Shown: in pieces, positions 54,502-63,745 of the stretch
Layout of the letters: every line of letters begins with the position of its first letter
How positions within the stretch are numbered: position 1 is the first letter of the stretch
From: Humidesulfovibrio sp.
Lineage (GTDB): Bacteria; Desulfobacterota; Desulfovibrionia; Desulfovibrionales; Desulfovibrionaceae
DNA: 64,000 nt
Direction of reading: 5' to 3'
NCBI RefSeq assembly: GCF_030689645.1
Contig: NZ_JAUYFU010000005.1
Span: 1-64,000 of the forward strand
The notes under the pieces: generated by a model
What the model was told of the DNA's origin: nothing
The model's input: only the letters and a program-made list of their open reading frames with translations
Databases searched by the model: none
Program-made: the position numbers and the translations under genes

Positions 54502-56157
54502 ATGACTGACCGCCCAATCATCTTCGACAAAGGCCCGCGTCCCAGGACAACCATCCTCGAGGACTTGCTGGATATTGACGCTCGTCTGCTGGCCCAGGTG
54601 GCCCGCAGGATCAAGCTGGTGCAGCGCGCCGCCAAGGGCCGCCAGGTCCTGGACAGGGAGCTGGAGAAGCAGCTCTGGAGCGCCTTCGACCAGATGAGCC
54701 GCCAGCAGAACCTGGACCCGCGCATGACGCGCCAGATGTTCGCGCTGCTTGGCAGCTTCGGCCTGGAGGCACAGCCCCAGCGCCGCGCGGCGGACAAACC
54801 ATTCACCCTCATTCCGCGCTCCGAGGCCGCCGACCTGGACATCACCGGTCCGCGCTCCCGCGCCCACACGCGCCTTCTGGCCGTGCTGGCTGCGGCCACG
54901 GGCCAAAGCGTGCGCCTCAGCGGCGTGGTGCTCTCCGACCCGCTCATTGAGCTGGTGAAGGCCCTGAATCAGGCCGGGGCGCATCTCTCCTGGTCTGAAG
55001 ACGGCCTGGACGGAAGCCCGCTGGAAAAGCCCTCGGACGAGTTTCCCCTGGTCTTTGAGGACATCCTCATCTTCGCAGGAGAGGAGCCCTTTACCCTTTA
55101 TGTACTGCTGGCCATGGCCCTGCGCGATGCGGGCCGAAGCAAATTCGCCGGCGGCGCAGGCCTCAAGTCCCTGGACCTGCGGCCCCTGGACCTGCTTCTG
55201 CCGCAACTGGGCGCGCGCCTTGCGCCCATGAACCCGCGCACCCGGGGCCTGCCTGCGCGCCTTGAGTCCGGCGGACGCATGGCCTCGCGCATCGAGCTTA
55301 CGCCCGACAGCCCGCCGCTGTTCGCCCAGGCCGTTGCCATCTCCGCCTGGACCTACCCCGAGGGCCTGCGTCTGGCGCTCTCCGCCGATCCGCGCGCGGC
55401 TGCCGCACAGGCCGCCGCCCTGGATGACGCGGTGAGCGTGCTGAACCTTTGCGAAATCAAAGCCAAGCGCAAGGGCAACGAATACATCATCCCTGCTGGC
55501 AAGCCCAAGCTGCCCAAGGCGCCGGCGCTGCCCCTGGACCCGGCCCTCTCGGCCTATGTGCTGGCGCTGCCCGCCATGGCCGGCGGCTTCGCCAGGCTCT
55601 CGGGCGAGCTGACCCTGCCCGCCCAGGTGCTTGCGGACTTCAAGGCCCTGGGCCTTGCTCCGGCCTTTGACGGCGGCGCGGCCATCTGCCGCCACGCCCC
55701 CCTGAACGCCGGGCAAACCCTCGGCATGAGCCGTGACGCCAAGTACCTGCCCCTGGCGCTGGCCCTGGCCCTGCGCGCTGGCGGCGCAACAGTGGCCCTG
55801 CCCGGCGACCCGGCGTCCCGCGTGTGGTCCATGGACATTCTTGACCGCCTGGGAGCGAGCTTCGACTCCTCCGACGAGCCCGGCGACGACACCCTGGTCG
55901 TCACCAGCGGACCGCAGATGGCCTGGGAAGGCGTGTGGACCTCGCCTGACGCCTGGGCCACCATGGGTCTGGCGCTCATCTCCTTCATCCGTCCGGGCAT
56001 AGCCCTGGACAACCCCGGCGGCCTGGCCGCCCTGTGGCCCAGATTCTGGGCCCTGTTCAACTCGTTGCCCATTGCGCGCGATCCCGCCCCGGCGCCCAAG
56101 GAGCCAGAAAAGCATGACACCAAGCCCAAAAACCGCAGAGTCCGAGTCTCCGGCTGA
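54502..56157 (+). CDS. chorismate mutase-like domain fused to an EPSP synthase-like domain
   Basis: This 551-residue protein has two parts. Residues about 15-85 form helices like AroQ chorismate mutase (ILEDLLDIDARLLAQVARRI, then KLVQRAA and VLDRELEKQLW). Residues about 108-530 resemble the EPSP synthase fold: GPRSRAHTRLLAVLAAATGQ at the position of the SKS-R motif, a mid-region like RIELTPDSPPLFAQAVAISA, and late blocks GMSRDAKYLPLALALALRA and DDTLVV. Key catalytic motifs (NAGT, RP-KES) are altered or missing. It probably relates to aromatic amino-acid synthesis, perhaps as a divergent AroA. A 98-residue gene overlaps its 3' end, then aconitase follows. Confidence 0.6.
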   Translation: MTDRPIIFDKGPRPRTTILEDLLDIDARLLAQVARRIKLVQRAAKGRQVLDRELEKQLWSAFDQMSRQQNLDPRMTRQMFALLGSFGLEAQPQRRAADKPFTLIPRSEAADLDITGPRSRAHTRLLAVLAAATGQSVRLSGVVLSDPLIELVKALNQAGAHLSWSEDGLDGSPLEKPSDEFPLVFEDILIFAGEEPFTLYVLLAMALRDAGRSKFAGGAGLKSLDLRPLDLLLPQLGARLAPMNPRTRGLPARLESGGRMASRIELTPDSPPLFAQAVAISAWTYPEGLRLALSADPRAAAAQAAALDDAVSVLNLCEIKAKRKGNEYIIPAGKPKLPKAPALPLDPALSAYVLALPAMAGGFARLSGELTLPAQVLADFKALGLAPAFDGGAAICRHAPLNAGQTLGMSRDAKYLPLALALALRAGGATVALPGDPASRVWSMDILDRLGASFDSSDEPGDDTLVVTSGPQMAWEGVWTSPDAWATMGLALISFIRPGIALDNPGGLAALWPRFWALFNSLPIARDPAPAPKEPEKHDTKPKNRRVRVSG

Positions 56158-56410
56158 GGCCATTATCCGCTGCGAGGCGGAGATGGCCGGTTTTACAGCG
56201 GAGCGCGACGCCTGCGTGAAGCGCTGCCGCGAACTCCTGGCTGCGGAAGATCCCGCAGCCGGGGTGTTTCATGCTGCGGAGATCTTCCGCCTCCAGCGCG
56301 ACAAGCTGCGCCTGGAGGTTGAGATGGAGTTCCGGCGCAAGAGAATCAACCGAATCCGTCTGGGCTACGACGAGAATGCCGGACCAGACACCGGCGGCCT
56401 CGCGTTCTAG
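56114..56410 (+). CDS. small helical hypothetical protein
   Basis: This 98-residue protein is almost entirely helical and charged (IIRCEAEMAGFTAERDACVK, then EIFRLQRDKLRLEVEMEFRR), with three Cys. It overlaps the end of the fusion gene by 44 bases in another frame and has AAGGAG ten bases before its ATG, so it is likely translated by coupling. No family is recognised. Confidence 0.6.
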   Translation: MTPSPKTAESESPAEAIIRCEAEMAGFTAERDACVKRCRELLAAEDPAAGVFHAAEIFRLQRDKLRLEVEMEFRRKRINRIRLGYDENAGPDTGGLAF

Positions 56411-56456
56411 CCCCGTTTCAAGAAATCCCCCCTGGAAGCAAAGGAGCATCCTGAAG

Positions 56457-58379
56457 ATGGCCAAAGCACGGAACCTCACCCAGAAGATCATCGCCCAGCA
56501 TCTTGTGACCGGCAAAATGAATCCGGGCAACGAGATCGGCCTGCGCATCGACCAGACTCTGACGCAGGACGCCACAGGCACCATGGCCTACCTCCAGTTC
56601 GAGGCCATCGGCATCCCGCGCGTGCGCACAGAACTCTCCGTGAGCTACGTGGACCACAACACGCTCCAGACCGGCTTCCGCAACCCCGATGACCACCGCT
56701 ACCTGCGCACCATCGCTGGAAAGTACGGCATCGTGTTCTCGCCCGCAGGCACCGGCATCTGCCACCAGCTGCACCTGGAGAACTTCGCCAAGCCCGGCAA
56801 GACCCTCATCGGCTCAGACTCCCACACGCCGACCGCTGGCGGCGTGGGCTCCCTGGCCATCGGCGCGGGCGGCTTGTCCGTGGCGCTGGCCATGGCGGGC
56901 GAGGCTTACATGCTGCCCATGCCCAAGGTGGTCCGCGTGAACCTCACCGGAGCGCTCACCGGCTGGGCCAGCGCCAAAGACGTGATCCTGCACCTGCTGG
57001 GCCTGCTCACCGTCAAGGGCGGCGTTGGCAAGGTCATGGAGTTCACCGGTCCGGGCGTGGCCACCCTCACCGTGCCCGAGCGCGCCACCATCACCAACAT
57101 GGGCGCGGAGCTGGGCGCCACCGCCAGCATCTTCCCCAGCGACGGCCAGACCAAAAAGTTCCTGTCGCGCATGGGACGCCCAGAAGACTTCGTGGCCATG
57201 GCAGCCGACCCCAAAGCCGCCTACGACGAAGAAGTGGAGATCGACCTGAGCTCCCTGGAGCCCCTGGCCGCCGCCCCGCACATGCCCGACCGCATGGTGC
57301 GCATCAAGGACCTGGACGGAATGCAGGTGGACCAGGCCGCCATCGGCTCCTGCACCAACTCCTCTTACACCGACCTCAAGGCCACCGCCGAGATCCTCAA
57401 AGGCAAGCGCATCAATCCGGCCACGGACCTCTTGATCGCCCCAGGCTCCAAGCAGGTGCTCAAGCTTCTCACCGCCGAGGGATTGCTGGATCCGCTGCTG
57501 GACGCCGGGGCGCGCATTCTTGAATGCGCCTGCGGCCCCTGCATCGGCATCGGCGGATCGCCAGTCTCCAAGGGCGTGTGCGCCCGCACCTTCAACCGCA
57601 ATTTCGAGGGCCGCAGCGGCACCCAGGACGCCCAGGTGTACTTGGTGAGCCCGCAGACCGCGGCCCAGGCCGCCCTGAACGGCAAGTTCACCGACCCCGC
57701 CACCTGGGGCACGCCGCCCAAGAAGGCCGAGCTGCCCAAGCGCGTGCCCTCCATCCGGCAGATCTTCGTGTTCCCTCCGACCGACGGCGCGGACGTCGAA
57801 ATCCTGCGCGGCCCCAACATCGTGGCCCTGGAGCGCTTCACCGGGTTTAACGGCAAGATTGAAGGAGCCATCGCCCTCAAGGTGGGCGACAACATCACCA
57901 CCGACCACATCATGCCTGCGGGCGCGGCCATCATGGCGCTGCGCTCCAACATCCCGGCCATCAGCGAGCACGTGTTCACCAAGGTGGACCCTGAGTTCGT
58001 GAGCCGCATCCGCGCCCTTGGCGGCGGATTCATCCTGGGCGGAGAGAACTACGGCCAGGGCTCCAGCCGCGAGCACGCGGCCCTTGCTCCGCGACACCTG
58101 GGCGTGCGCGCCGTCATCGTCAAGTCCCTGGCGCGCATCCACCGCGCCAACCTCGTGAACTTCGGCATCCTGCCGCTTTTGCTTGTGAACAAGGACGACT
58201 ACGAAACCTTGGCCCAGGGCGCCAGGCTCACCATCCCCGCCAGCGACATCAAGCCGGGCAAACCCATCGACCTTCTCGTGGAGGGCGGTGCCAAGATTGC
58301 CGTGACAAATGATTTGACGGCCAAGGAACTGGAGATTATCCAATCGGGCGGACTTCTCAACACCGTTCGCCTTTCCTAA
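56457..58379 (+). CDS. acnA: aconitate hydratase (short, mitochondrial-like type)
   Basis: This 640-residue aconitase converts citrate to isocitrate. Signatures: IGSDSHTPTAGGVGSLAIGAGG, the iron-sulfur Cys in IGSCTNSSYTDL and CACGPCIGIGGSPVSKG, and the swivel domain with GGENYGQGSSREHAALAPRHLG. It resembles the shorter aconitase class found in Desulfovibrio and archaea. AAGGAG stands ten bases before the ATG. With icd at 32.7 kb it supplies 2-oxoglutarate. Confidence 0.95.
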   Translation: MAKARNLTQKIIAQHLVTGKMNPGNEIGLRIDQTLTQDATGTMAYLQFEAIGIPRVRTELSVSYVDHNTLQTGFRNPDDHRYLRTIAGKYGIVFSPAGTGICHQLHLENFAKPGKTLIGSDSHTPTAGGVGSLAIGAGGLSVALAMAGEAYMLPMPKVVRVNLTGALTGWASAKDVILHLLGLLTVKGGVGKVMEFTGPGVATLTVPERATITNMGAELGATASIFPSDGQTKKFLSRMGRPEDFVAMAADPKAAYDEEVEIDLSSLEPLAAAPHMPDRMVRIKDLDGMQVDQAAIGSCTNSSYTDLKATAEILKGKRINPATDLLIAPGSKQVLKLLTAEGLLDPLLDAGARILECACGPCIGIGGSPVSKGVCARTFNRNFEGRSGTQDAQVYLVSPQTAAQAALNGKFTDPATWGTPPKKAELPKRVPSIRQIFVFPPTDGADVEILRGPNIVALERFTGFNGKIEGAIALKVGDNITTDHIMPAGAAIMALRSNIPAISEHVFTKVDPEFVSRIRALGGGFILGGENYGQGSSREHAALAPRHLGVRAVIVKSLARIHRANLVNFGILPLLLVNKDDYETLAQGARLTIPASDIKPGKPIDLLVEGGAKIAVTNDLTAKELEIIQSGGLLNTVRLS

Positions 58380-58445
58380 GCCTGAAGGTTGCGGAAAAAT
58401 CCGCGTCAGACGCAAGCAAACAGTCCGCAAAGCATCGGAGACATA

Positions 58446-60356
58446 ATGCTCGAAAGGTTACGCCAAAACGCCGGCAGCTTGGGAATCAAGATCGCCTTTG
58501 GCATCATCATCCTGGTTTTCATCTTTTCCTTTGGCACGGGCAGCTTCACGGACCGCAAGGAGCCCGTGGTCGCCTATGTCGGGGATGAAGCCATCTCCGC
58601 ACGGGAGTTCCAGAAGGCCTACGAAGACGCCGTGACTGGTATGCGCCGCCAGAATCCCAGTGCCAGCGCCGAGGATTTGAACACCCCGCAATTCAAGCAG
58701 GCCGTCCTGTCGCAACTGGTGAACACCAAGCTGCTTCTTGGAGCAGCCCGCAAAATGGGCGTGACAGTTTCGCCAGCCGAACTGCGCGCCGTCATCAGCA
58801 GCATCCCGGCCTTCCAGGGAGCCACGGGCGCCTTTGACCCGGCCATCTACAAGAACGCCCTGGCCCAGACCCACTCCACCCCCAAGCGCTTCGAGGAAGA
58901 CCTCAAGAGCAGCCAGTTGATCCAGAAGCTGCAAGGTTTTTCAGCCGTGGCCTCCATGGTCACCGAGCCTGAAGCCAAGGGTCTGTTCCAGTGGGCGCGC
59001 GAAACCGTGCGCATCGACACCATGACTTTCCCGGTGAAGACCTTCGCCGACCAGGTGAAGCCCACCGAAGCCCAGCTTCAGGCCTACTACGATGCAGCCA
59101 AGGACCGTTTCAAGGAGCCAGCTCGCATCCGGCTGGAATACCTGCCCATCACCGTGGCCGATCTCGCCGCTGCGCAGAAGATCAGCGACGAGGACGTGAA
59201 GAAACAGTACGAAGCCGGCGCCGAGGCCTTCAAACACCCGGCACAAATGCGCGCCCGGCACATTCTGATTCTTGTGCCCGCCAACGCTCCGCAGGAAGCC
59301 GCCGAGAAATCCCTGGCGCAGATCAAGGCCATTCAGACCCAACTCAAGAAGGGCGCAAGCTTCGAGGCCCTGGCCAAGAACAATTCCCAGGATCCCGGCA
59401 GCGCCGCCAAGGGCGGAGAGCTGCCCTGGTTCAGCGAGGGCGCCATGGACAAGCCCTTTGAGGACGCAGCCAAGGCCCTCAAGCCCGGCCAGATCAGCGA
59501 CCCCGTGCGCACCCAGTTCGGCTGGCACCTCATCAAGCTGGAGGCCACCCGCCCCGCCGGGAAGGTGCCCTTCGAAGAGGCTGCGGGCGAGATCAAGAAG
59601 CGCATGGCCGAAGAGCGCGCCAGCGAAAAAATCAACGAAATCCTGGACCAGAGCATGGACCAGATCGCCGCCGGAGTGAAGCTGGCCAAGATAGCCCAAG
59701 GCCTTGGCCTCTCCACCCAGAAGAGCGAAATGCTCGATATGCAGGCCCTGCAGTCCATCTTTGGCCTCAAGAAGGAAGCCGCCGAGACCCTGTTCGCCCT
59801 GGCCAACGGCGCCGGAGCCAAGACCCCGCTCTCCATGGACCCTGCCCGCGGCTACCTGCTGGCTGAAAAGATCGAAGGCGCTCCCGAAGCGTTGCTGCCC
59901 CTCGACAAGGTCAAGGACAAGGTCGTGGCCGAAGTGAAGCGCGAGGAAGGCCGCAAGCAGGCCCTGGAAAAGGCCAAGGAAGTGCTGGCCCAGCTCGGCA
60001 ACGCCGAAACCCAGGCCAAGGCCTTGGCACAGTACAAGGCCGAGTTCAAGACCAGCGCGCCTCTTGATCGCCAAACCGCCATCAGTCAGGTTGGCGGCAA
60101 CCCGCAGATGTTGCAGGATATATTCTCCGCGCCCGACAAGGCATGGCTGAAGCAGCCCTACGAACTGCCTGAGGCCGTGGTTCTTGCCCGCATCAACGAG
60201 CGCATCGCCGCGCCCGAGGCAGACTGGGATAAGGAGAAGCGCCTGTGGATAGGACAGGGCGCTGCCGCCTTCCGCCAGGAGGTCTTCGAGGCTCTGCTTA
60301 AAAACCTGCGCGCCACCACCAAGGTGGAGATCGTCCGCCAGGACCTGCTCAACTAG
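58446..60356 (+). CDS. ppiD: PpiD/SurA-type periplasmic peptidyl-prolyl isomerase
   Basis: This 636-residue protein has one N-terminal membrane helix (IKIAFGIIILVFIFSFGTG), the SurA-N like chaperone region (DEAISAREFQKAYEDAVTGM then LVNTKLLLGAARKMGV) and a parvulin domain (MRARHILILVPANAPQEAAE, KGGELPWFSEGAMDKPFEDA, VRTQFGWHLIKLE) at about residues 275-380, then a long helical C-terminal part. It should help fold exported proteins at the inner membrane. GGAG stands seven bases before the ATG at 58446. Confidence 0.92.
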   Translation: MLERLRQNAGSLGIKIAFGIIILVFIFSFGTGSFTDRKEPVVAYVGDEAISAREFQKAYEDAVTGMRRQNPSASAEDLNTPQFKQAVLSQLVNTKLLLGAARKMGVTVSPAELRAVISSIPAFQGATGAFDPAIYKNALAQTHSTPKRFEEDLKSSQLIQKLQGFSAVASMVTEPEAKGLFQWARETVRIDTMTFPVKTFADQVKPTEAQLQAYYDAAKDRFKEPARIRLEYLPITVADLAAAQKISDEDVKKQYEAGAEAFKHPAQMRARHILILVPANAPQEAAEKSLAQIKAIQTQLKKGASFEALAKNNSQDPGSAAKGGELPWFSEGAMDKPFEDAAKALKPGQISDPVRTQFGWHLIKLEATRPAGKVPFEEAAGEIKKRMAEERASEKINEILDQSMDQIAAGVKLAKIAQGLGLSTQKSEMLDMQALQSIFGLKKEAAETLFALANGAGAKTPLSMDPARGYLLAEKIEGAPEALLPLDKVKDKVVAEVKREEGRKQALEKAKEVLAQLGNAETQAKALAQYKAEFKTSAPLDRQTAISQVGGNPQMLQDIFSAPDKAWLKQPYELPEAVVLARINERIAAPEADWDKEKRLWIGQGAAAFRQEVFEALLKNLRATTKVEIVRQDLLN

Positions 60357-60381
60357 CGCCGACGCGCATCCATACAATGCG

Positions 60382-60412
60382 AAAGGGGGCGGCCAAGGCT
60401 GTCCCCTTTTTT
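60382..60412 (+). terminator. terminator after ppiD
   Basis: AAAGGGG...GGCC pairs with GGCT...CCCCTTT, then TTTTTA, about 25 bases after the ppiD stop. Confidence 0.75.
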
Positions 60413-60433
60413 ATGGCTCGGAGAGCAAAGCAA

Positions 60434-60495
60434 TCAGGGGGCGCTGCCCCCTGCAACCCCCGCCAGAGGGCATGCGCCCTCTGGACTCCCCATGA
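60434..60495. repeat. REP-like G/C-rich intergenic element
   Basis: Stacked short palindromes GGGGGCGCTGCCCCC and CCAGAGGGCATGCGCCCTCTGG stand side by side, a form I recall as common between genes in Desulfovibrio genomes. The rest of 60413-60707 contains this element, the next stem and no gene. Confidence 0.55.
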
Positions 60496-60496
60496 C

Positions 60497-60540
60497 GCGA
60501 AGGGCTCCTTCCGGCAAAGACGCCGGAAGGAGCCCTTCGC
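60497..60540. repeat. 19-pair perfect inverted repeat
   Basis: GCGAAGGGCTCCTTCCGGC at 60497-60515 is perfectly inverted at 60522-60540, with a six-base loop. It can end transcription in either direction, although T runs are short (TTT on the right). Confidence 0.75.
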
Positions 60541-60707
60541 TTTGGGCGGGCCAGGGAGGCTGGCGTGGCAGCCTTTGCGGAAGAGCTTGCCCCACCTTCA
60601 AAGGCACGCGAAAGGGCCGCATCGAATGTTGTTCGGCACGGCCCTCGGGCTTGTGGTGGGAGGAATGATATCCCCCGACGAAATGCAGGGGCGACGCCCC
60701 CGAAGAG

Positions 60708-61526
60708 TTATGTAAAGTACGGCGCGATCAACGGCCAGAGCATCTTTGTGCCCATGATGAGCAGCAGAAAGGCGAAGATCTTCTTGAGTTTGCCAACAGG
60801 CAGGCTGTGCGCGAGCTTTGCGCCCAAAGGAGCCGTTATGACGCTGGTGACGGCCACGCCAAGAAGCGCGGGCAGGTAGATGAAGCCGAGGTAGCCTGCG
60901 TCCAGGCCGGGCAGGGGTGCGGAAAGCCCGTTGATGACGTATCCGGCTGTTCCGGCAATGGCGATGGGAAATCCGATGGCCGCGCTGGTGCCGATGCAGG
61001 TGTGCAGCGCCACGTTGCACCAGGTCATGAACGGCACGGAAAGTGTCCCGCCGCCAATGCCCACCAGGCTCGACACGCCACCGATGAGACTTCCCGCAGC
61101 GAACATGCCCCCGGTTCCCGGCACCTGGCGCGATGCCTTGGGCTTGATGTTCAGAAGCATCTGGGCCGCAACGTAGTAGAGGAACACCACGAAGAAACCG
61201 GATAGGAATTGAGTGGACAGGTGCGCCGCGACCTTGGAGCCCAGAAAGGTTCCGATGAGAATGCCCGGCGTGATGGCTTTGACGATGGGCCAGACCACAG
61301 CGCCGCGCTGGTGGTGGGCGCGCAGGGAAGAGATGCTCGTGAACATGATGCTGGCCAGCGAGGTGCCGAGGGCTAAGTGCTGGATGTAATTACCAGGCAG
61401 ATCGATGACGTGGAACACGAAATTGAGCATGGGCACTATGACGAGCCCTCCGCCCACGCCGAGCAGTCCGGCCAGGACTCCGGCAAAGGCTCCGGTGCCG
61501 ATGTACAAAAGCCAAGCAGTGACCAT
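60708..61526 (-). CDS. TauE/SafE-family sulfite or organosulfonate exporter
   Basis: This 272-residue protein has about eight membrane helices in two halves, each opened by the family motif: GAFAGVLAGLLGVGGGLVIVPM near the start and GSLIGGVSSLVGIGGGTLSVPF in the middle. The family moves sulfite, sulfonates or sulfoacetate across the membrane. This fits a sulfur-metabolising host, but the substrate is not shown by sequence. Confidence 0.9.
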   Translation of the reverse strand: MVTAWLLYIGTGAFAGVLAGLLGVGGGLVIVPMLNFVFHVIDLPGNYIQHLALGTSLASIMFTSISSLRAHHQRGAVVWPIVKAITPGILIGTFLGSKVAAHLSTQFLSGFFVVFLYYVAAQMLLNIKPKASRQVPGTGGMFAAGSLIGGVSSLVGIGGGTLSVPFMTWCNVALHTCIGTSAAIGFPIAIAGTAGYVINGLSAPLPGLDAGYLGFIYLPALLGVAVTSVITAPLGAKLAHSLPVGKLKKIFAFLLLIMGTKMLWPLIAPYFT

Positions 61527-61711
61527 CAGTGGTGGACCTCCGGGGTTGGCCCGCGCCCTTCAGACCCGGCTTCCGGGTGCAGCGCCGAAGGAAGGCGAGC
61601 GAAAATTTTGGTGCCCCTGTCTACGTCCGAGACCCCCGATTGTAAAGCGCCCCAAGGCTCTGCAAGTCATTGGCATTGCCAGCCTCCGCGCTACCTGCTA
61701 ACAAGTGTGGC

Positions 61712-63736
61712 ATGTGCGGCATTGCGGGTATTTTCGATTCCACTGGGGCGCTGCCCCCACAGGAGCTGGCGGCCATCGCCGGACGCATGGCCCACGTTCA
61801 GGACCATCGCGGCCCGGACGGCCATGGGGTCTGGGCTGATTCAAACGGCGGCATAGCCCTGGGGCACCGCCGTCTGGCCGTGCTGGAGCTGTCCGAAGCC
61901 GGCCACCAGCCCATGGTCAGCCATTGCGGCCGCTACGCCCTGAGCTTCAACGGGGAAATTTACAACCACGCGGACCTGCGCACCCAGATCGAGGCGGCGC
62001 GGTCCTATTCCGGCCGCCCGGCGATCGCCTGGCGCGGCCACAGCGACACCGAGGTTTTGCTGGAGGCCCTGGCCCTGTGGGGACCGGAGGAAGCCCTAGG
62101 GCGCTCCACGGGCATGTTCGCCCTGGCCCTGTGGGACCGTCGCGACAAGACCCTGACCCTGGGCCGCGACCGCTTGGGCGAGAAACCCCTGACCTACGCC
62201 TGCTCCCGCGGGCGCCTCCTCTTTGCCTCAGAACTGCCGGGGCTCACCGCAGCGCCGGACTTCTGCCCCGGCGTGGACCGCAACGTCCTTGCCCTTTACC
62301 TGCGCCTTTCCTGCGTGCCCGCGCCCCACTCCATCCTCGCCGGGGTGCGCAAGCTGCCGGCAGGGCACCTGCTGACCATAAGCGCAGCAGACATCGCCTC
62401 CAGCGCCCTGCCCGCGCCCAAGCCCTTCTGGTCCCTCAAGTCCACGGCTGAAGCCGGGCTGGCCATGCCCTTCGGCGGCACGGACGCCGAGGCCTTGGAG
62501 CGGCTGTTGTCCCTGCTGCGCAAGAGCGTGCGCCACCAAATGCTGGCCGATGTGCCCGTCGGCGCGCTCCTTTCCGGCGGCATAGACTCCTCACTCATCA
62601 CCGCGCTCATGGCCGAGGCTTCGACAAGCCTGGGTGCAGAGGCTGTGCGCACCTTCACCATCGGCTATGCGGACGGCGACGGGGCGGCTTACGACGAATC
62701 CGTGCAGGCCGAGGCCGTGGCGCATCACCTGGGCGCGCGGCACAGCACGCTGGTCTTCCGCCCCCAGGACGCTCTCGGTCTGGCCACGCGGCTGGCGCAG
62801 GTGTCCGGCGAACCCTTTGCCGACGCATCGCTGCTGCCCACCCGGCTGGTGGCAGGCCTTACGCGCTCGCAGGTCACAGTGTGCCTGACGGGCGACGGCG
62901 GGGACGAAGTTTTTGCCGGGTACAACCGCCATGTGCAGGGCGCAGCCCTGTGGGCGCAAATGGCCGGAGTGTCGCCTGGCCTGCGCGGCGCCGCCGCCGG
63001 CGCGCTGCAAAGCCTTTCCCCGCGGGCCTGGGACCGCCTGTTCGCGGTGGTGAATCCGCTGCTGCCCAAAAATGCGCGCCAGCGCCTACCGGGTGAGAAG
63101 CTGCACAAGCTGGCCCAGGCCCTGCCCGTGCGGGTCGCCACAGCCTTTTATTCGGCCCTGGTCTCCGCCTGGACCGATCCAGGCTTGCTGGTGCCGGGAG
63201 CCTCCGAGCCAACCTGGGTGCTGCGTCATCCAGGCGCCTGGCCCGCGCCATCTTTGTGCGCCGAGGGCAGCACGGCCTGGATGCAGTTCCTGGACACGGC
63301 CTGGTACCTGCCCGAAGACATCATGACCAAGGTGGACCGGGCAAGCATGAGCGTTGGGCTGGAATCGCGCGCGCCCTACCTGGACCACCGCGTGGTGGAG
63401 TTTGCTTGGAGCCTGCCTTCGAATATGCGCGTGCGCGGCGGCCAGGGCAAGTGGGCCCTGCGCGAGCTGCTCGCCCGATACGTGCCGCGCGCCCTCTGGG
63501 AACGGCCCAAGATGGGCTTCGGCGTACCGCTGGACGCCTGGCTGCGCGGCCCCCTGAAAGGCTGGGCCGAGGCTCTGCTGGACCCGGAGCGCCTGGCCTG
63601 CGAGGGCTACTTCGAACCAGCCCCGGTGGCCAAGGCCTGGGCCGAGCACCAGTCCGGACGTTTCAACCGGCAGTACGGCCTGTGGCCCGTGCTCATGTTC
63701 CAATCCTGGCTGGAAAGCGCCGGAATTTCGGGATAG
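61712..63736 (+). CDS. asnB: asparagine synthetase, glutamine-hydrolysing
   Basis: This 674-residue enzyme begins MCGIAGIFDS, so after Met removal Cys2 is the glutaminase nucleophile. The N-terminal domain has DHRGPDGHG, LGHRRLAVLELS and SFNGEIYNH; the synthetase domain has VGALLSGGIDSSLITALMA, FTIGYADGD, CLTGDGGDEVFAGYNRH and KVDRASMSVGLESRAPYLDH. A glycosyltransferase gene follows within ten bases, so this copy may belong to a surface-polysaccharide cluster where such amidotransferases modify sugars (inference). Confidence 0.93.
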   Translation: MCGIAGIFDSTGALPPQELAAIAGRMAHVQDHRGPDGHGVWADSNGGIALGHRRLAVLELSEAGHQPMVSHCGRYALSFNGEIYNHADLRTQIEAARSYSGRPAIAWRGHSDTEVLLEALALWGPEEALGRSTGMFALALWDRRDKTLTLGRDRLGEKPLTYACSRGRLLFASELPGLTAAPDFCPGVDRNVLALYLRLSCVPAPHSILAGVRKLPAGHLLTISAADIASSALPAPKPFWSLKSTAEAGLAMPFGGTDAEALERLLSLLRKSVRHQMLADVPVGALLSGGIDSSLITALMAEASTSLGAEAVRTFTIGYADGDGAAYDESVQAEAVAHHLGARHSTLVFRPQDALGLATRLAQVSGEPFADASLLPTRLVAGLTRSQVTVCLTGDGGDEVFAGYNRHVQGAALWAQMAGVSPGLRGAAAGALQSLSPRAWDRLFAVVNPLLPKNARQRLPGEKLHKLAQALPVRVATAFYSALVSAWTDPGLLVPGASEPTWVLRHPGAWPAPSLCAEGSTAWMQFLDTAWYLPEDIMTKVDRASMSVGLESRAPYLDHRVVEFAWSLPSNMRVRGGQGKWALRELLARYVPRALWERPKMGFGVPLDAWLRGPLKGWAEALLDPERLACEGYFEPAPVAKAWAEHQSGRFNRQYGLWPVLMFQSWLESAGISG

Positions 63737-63745
63737 GGGATTCCC

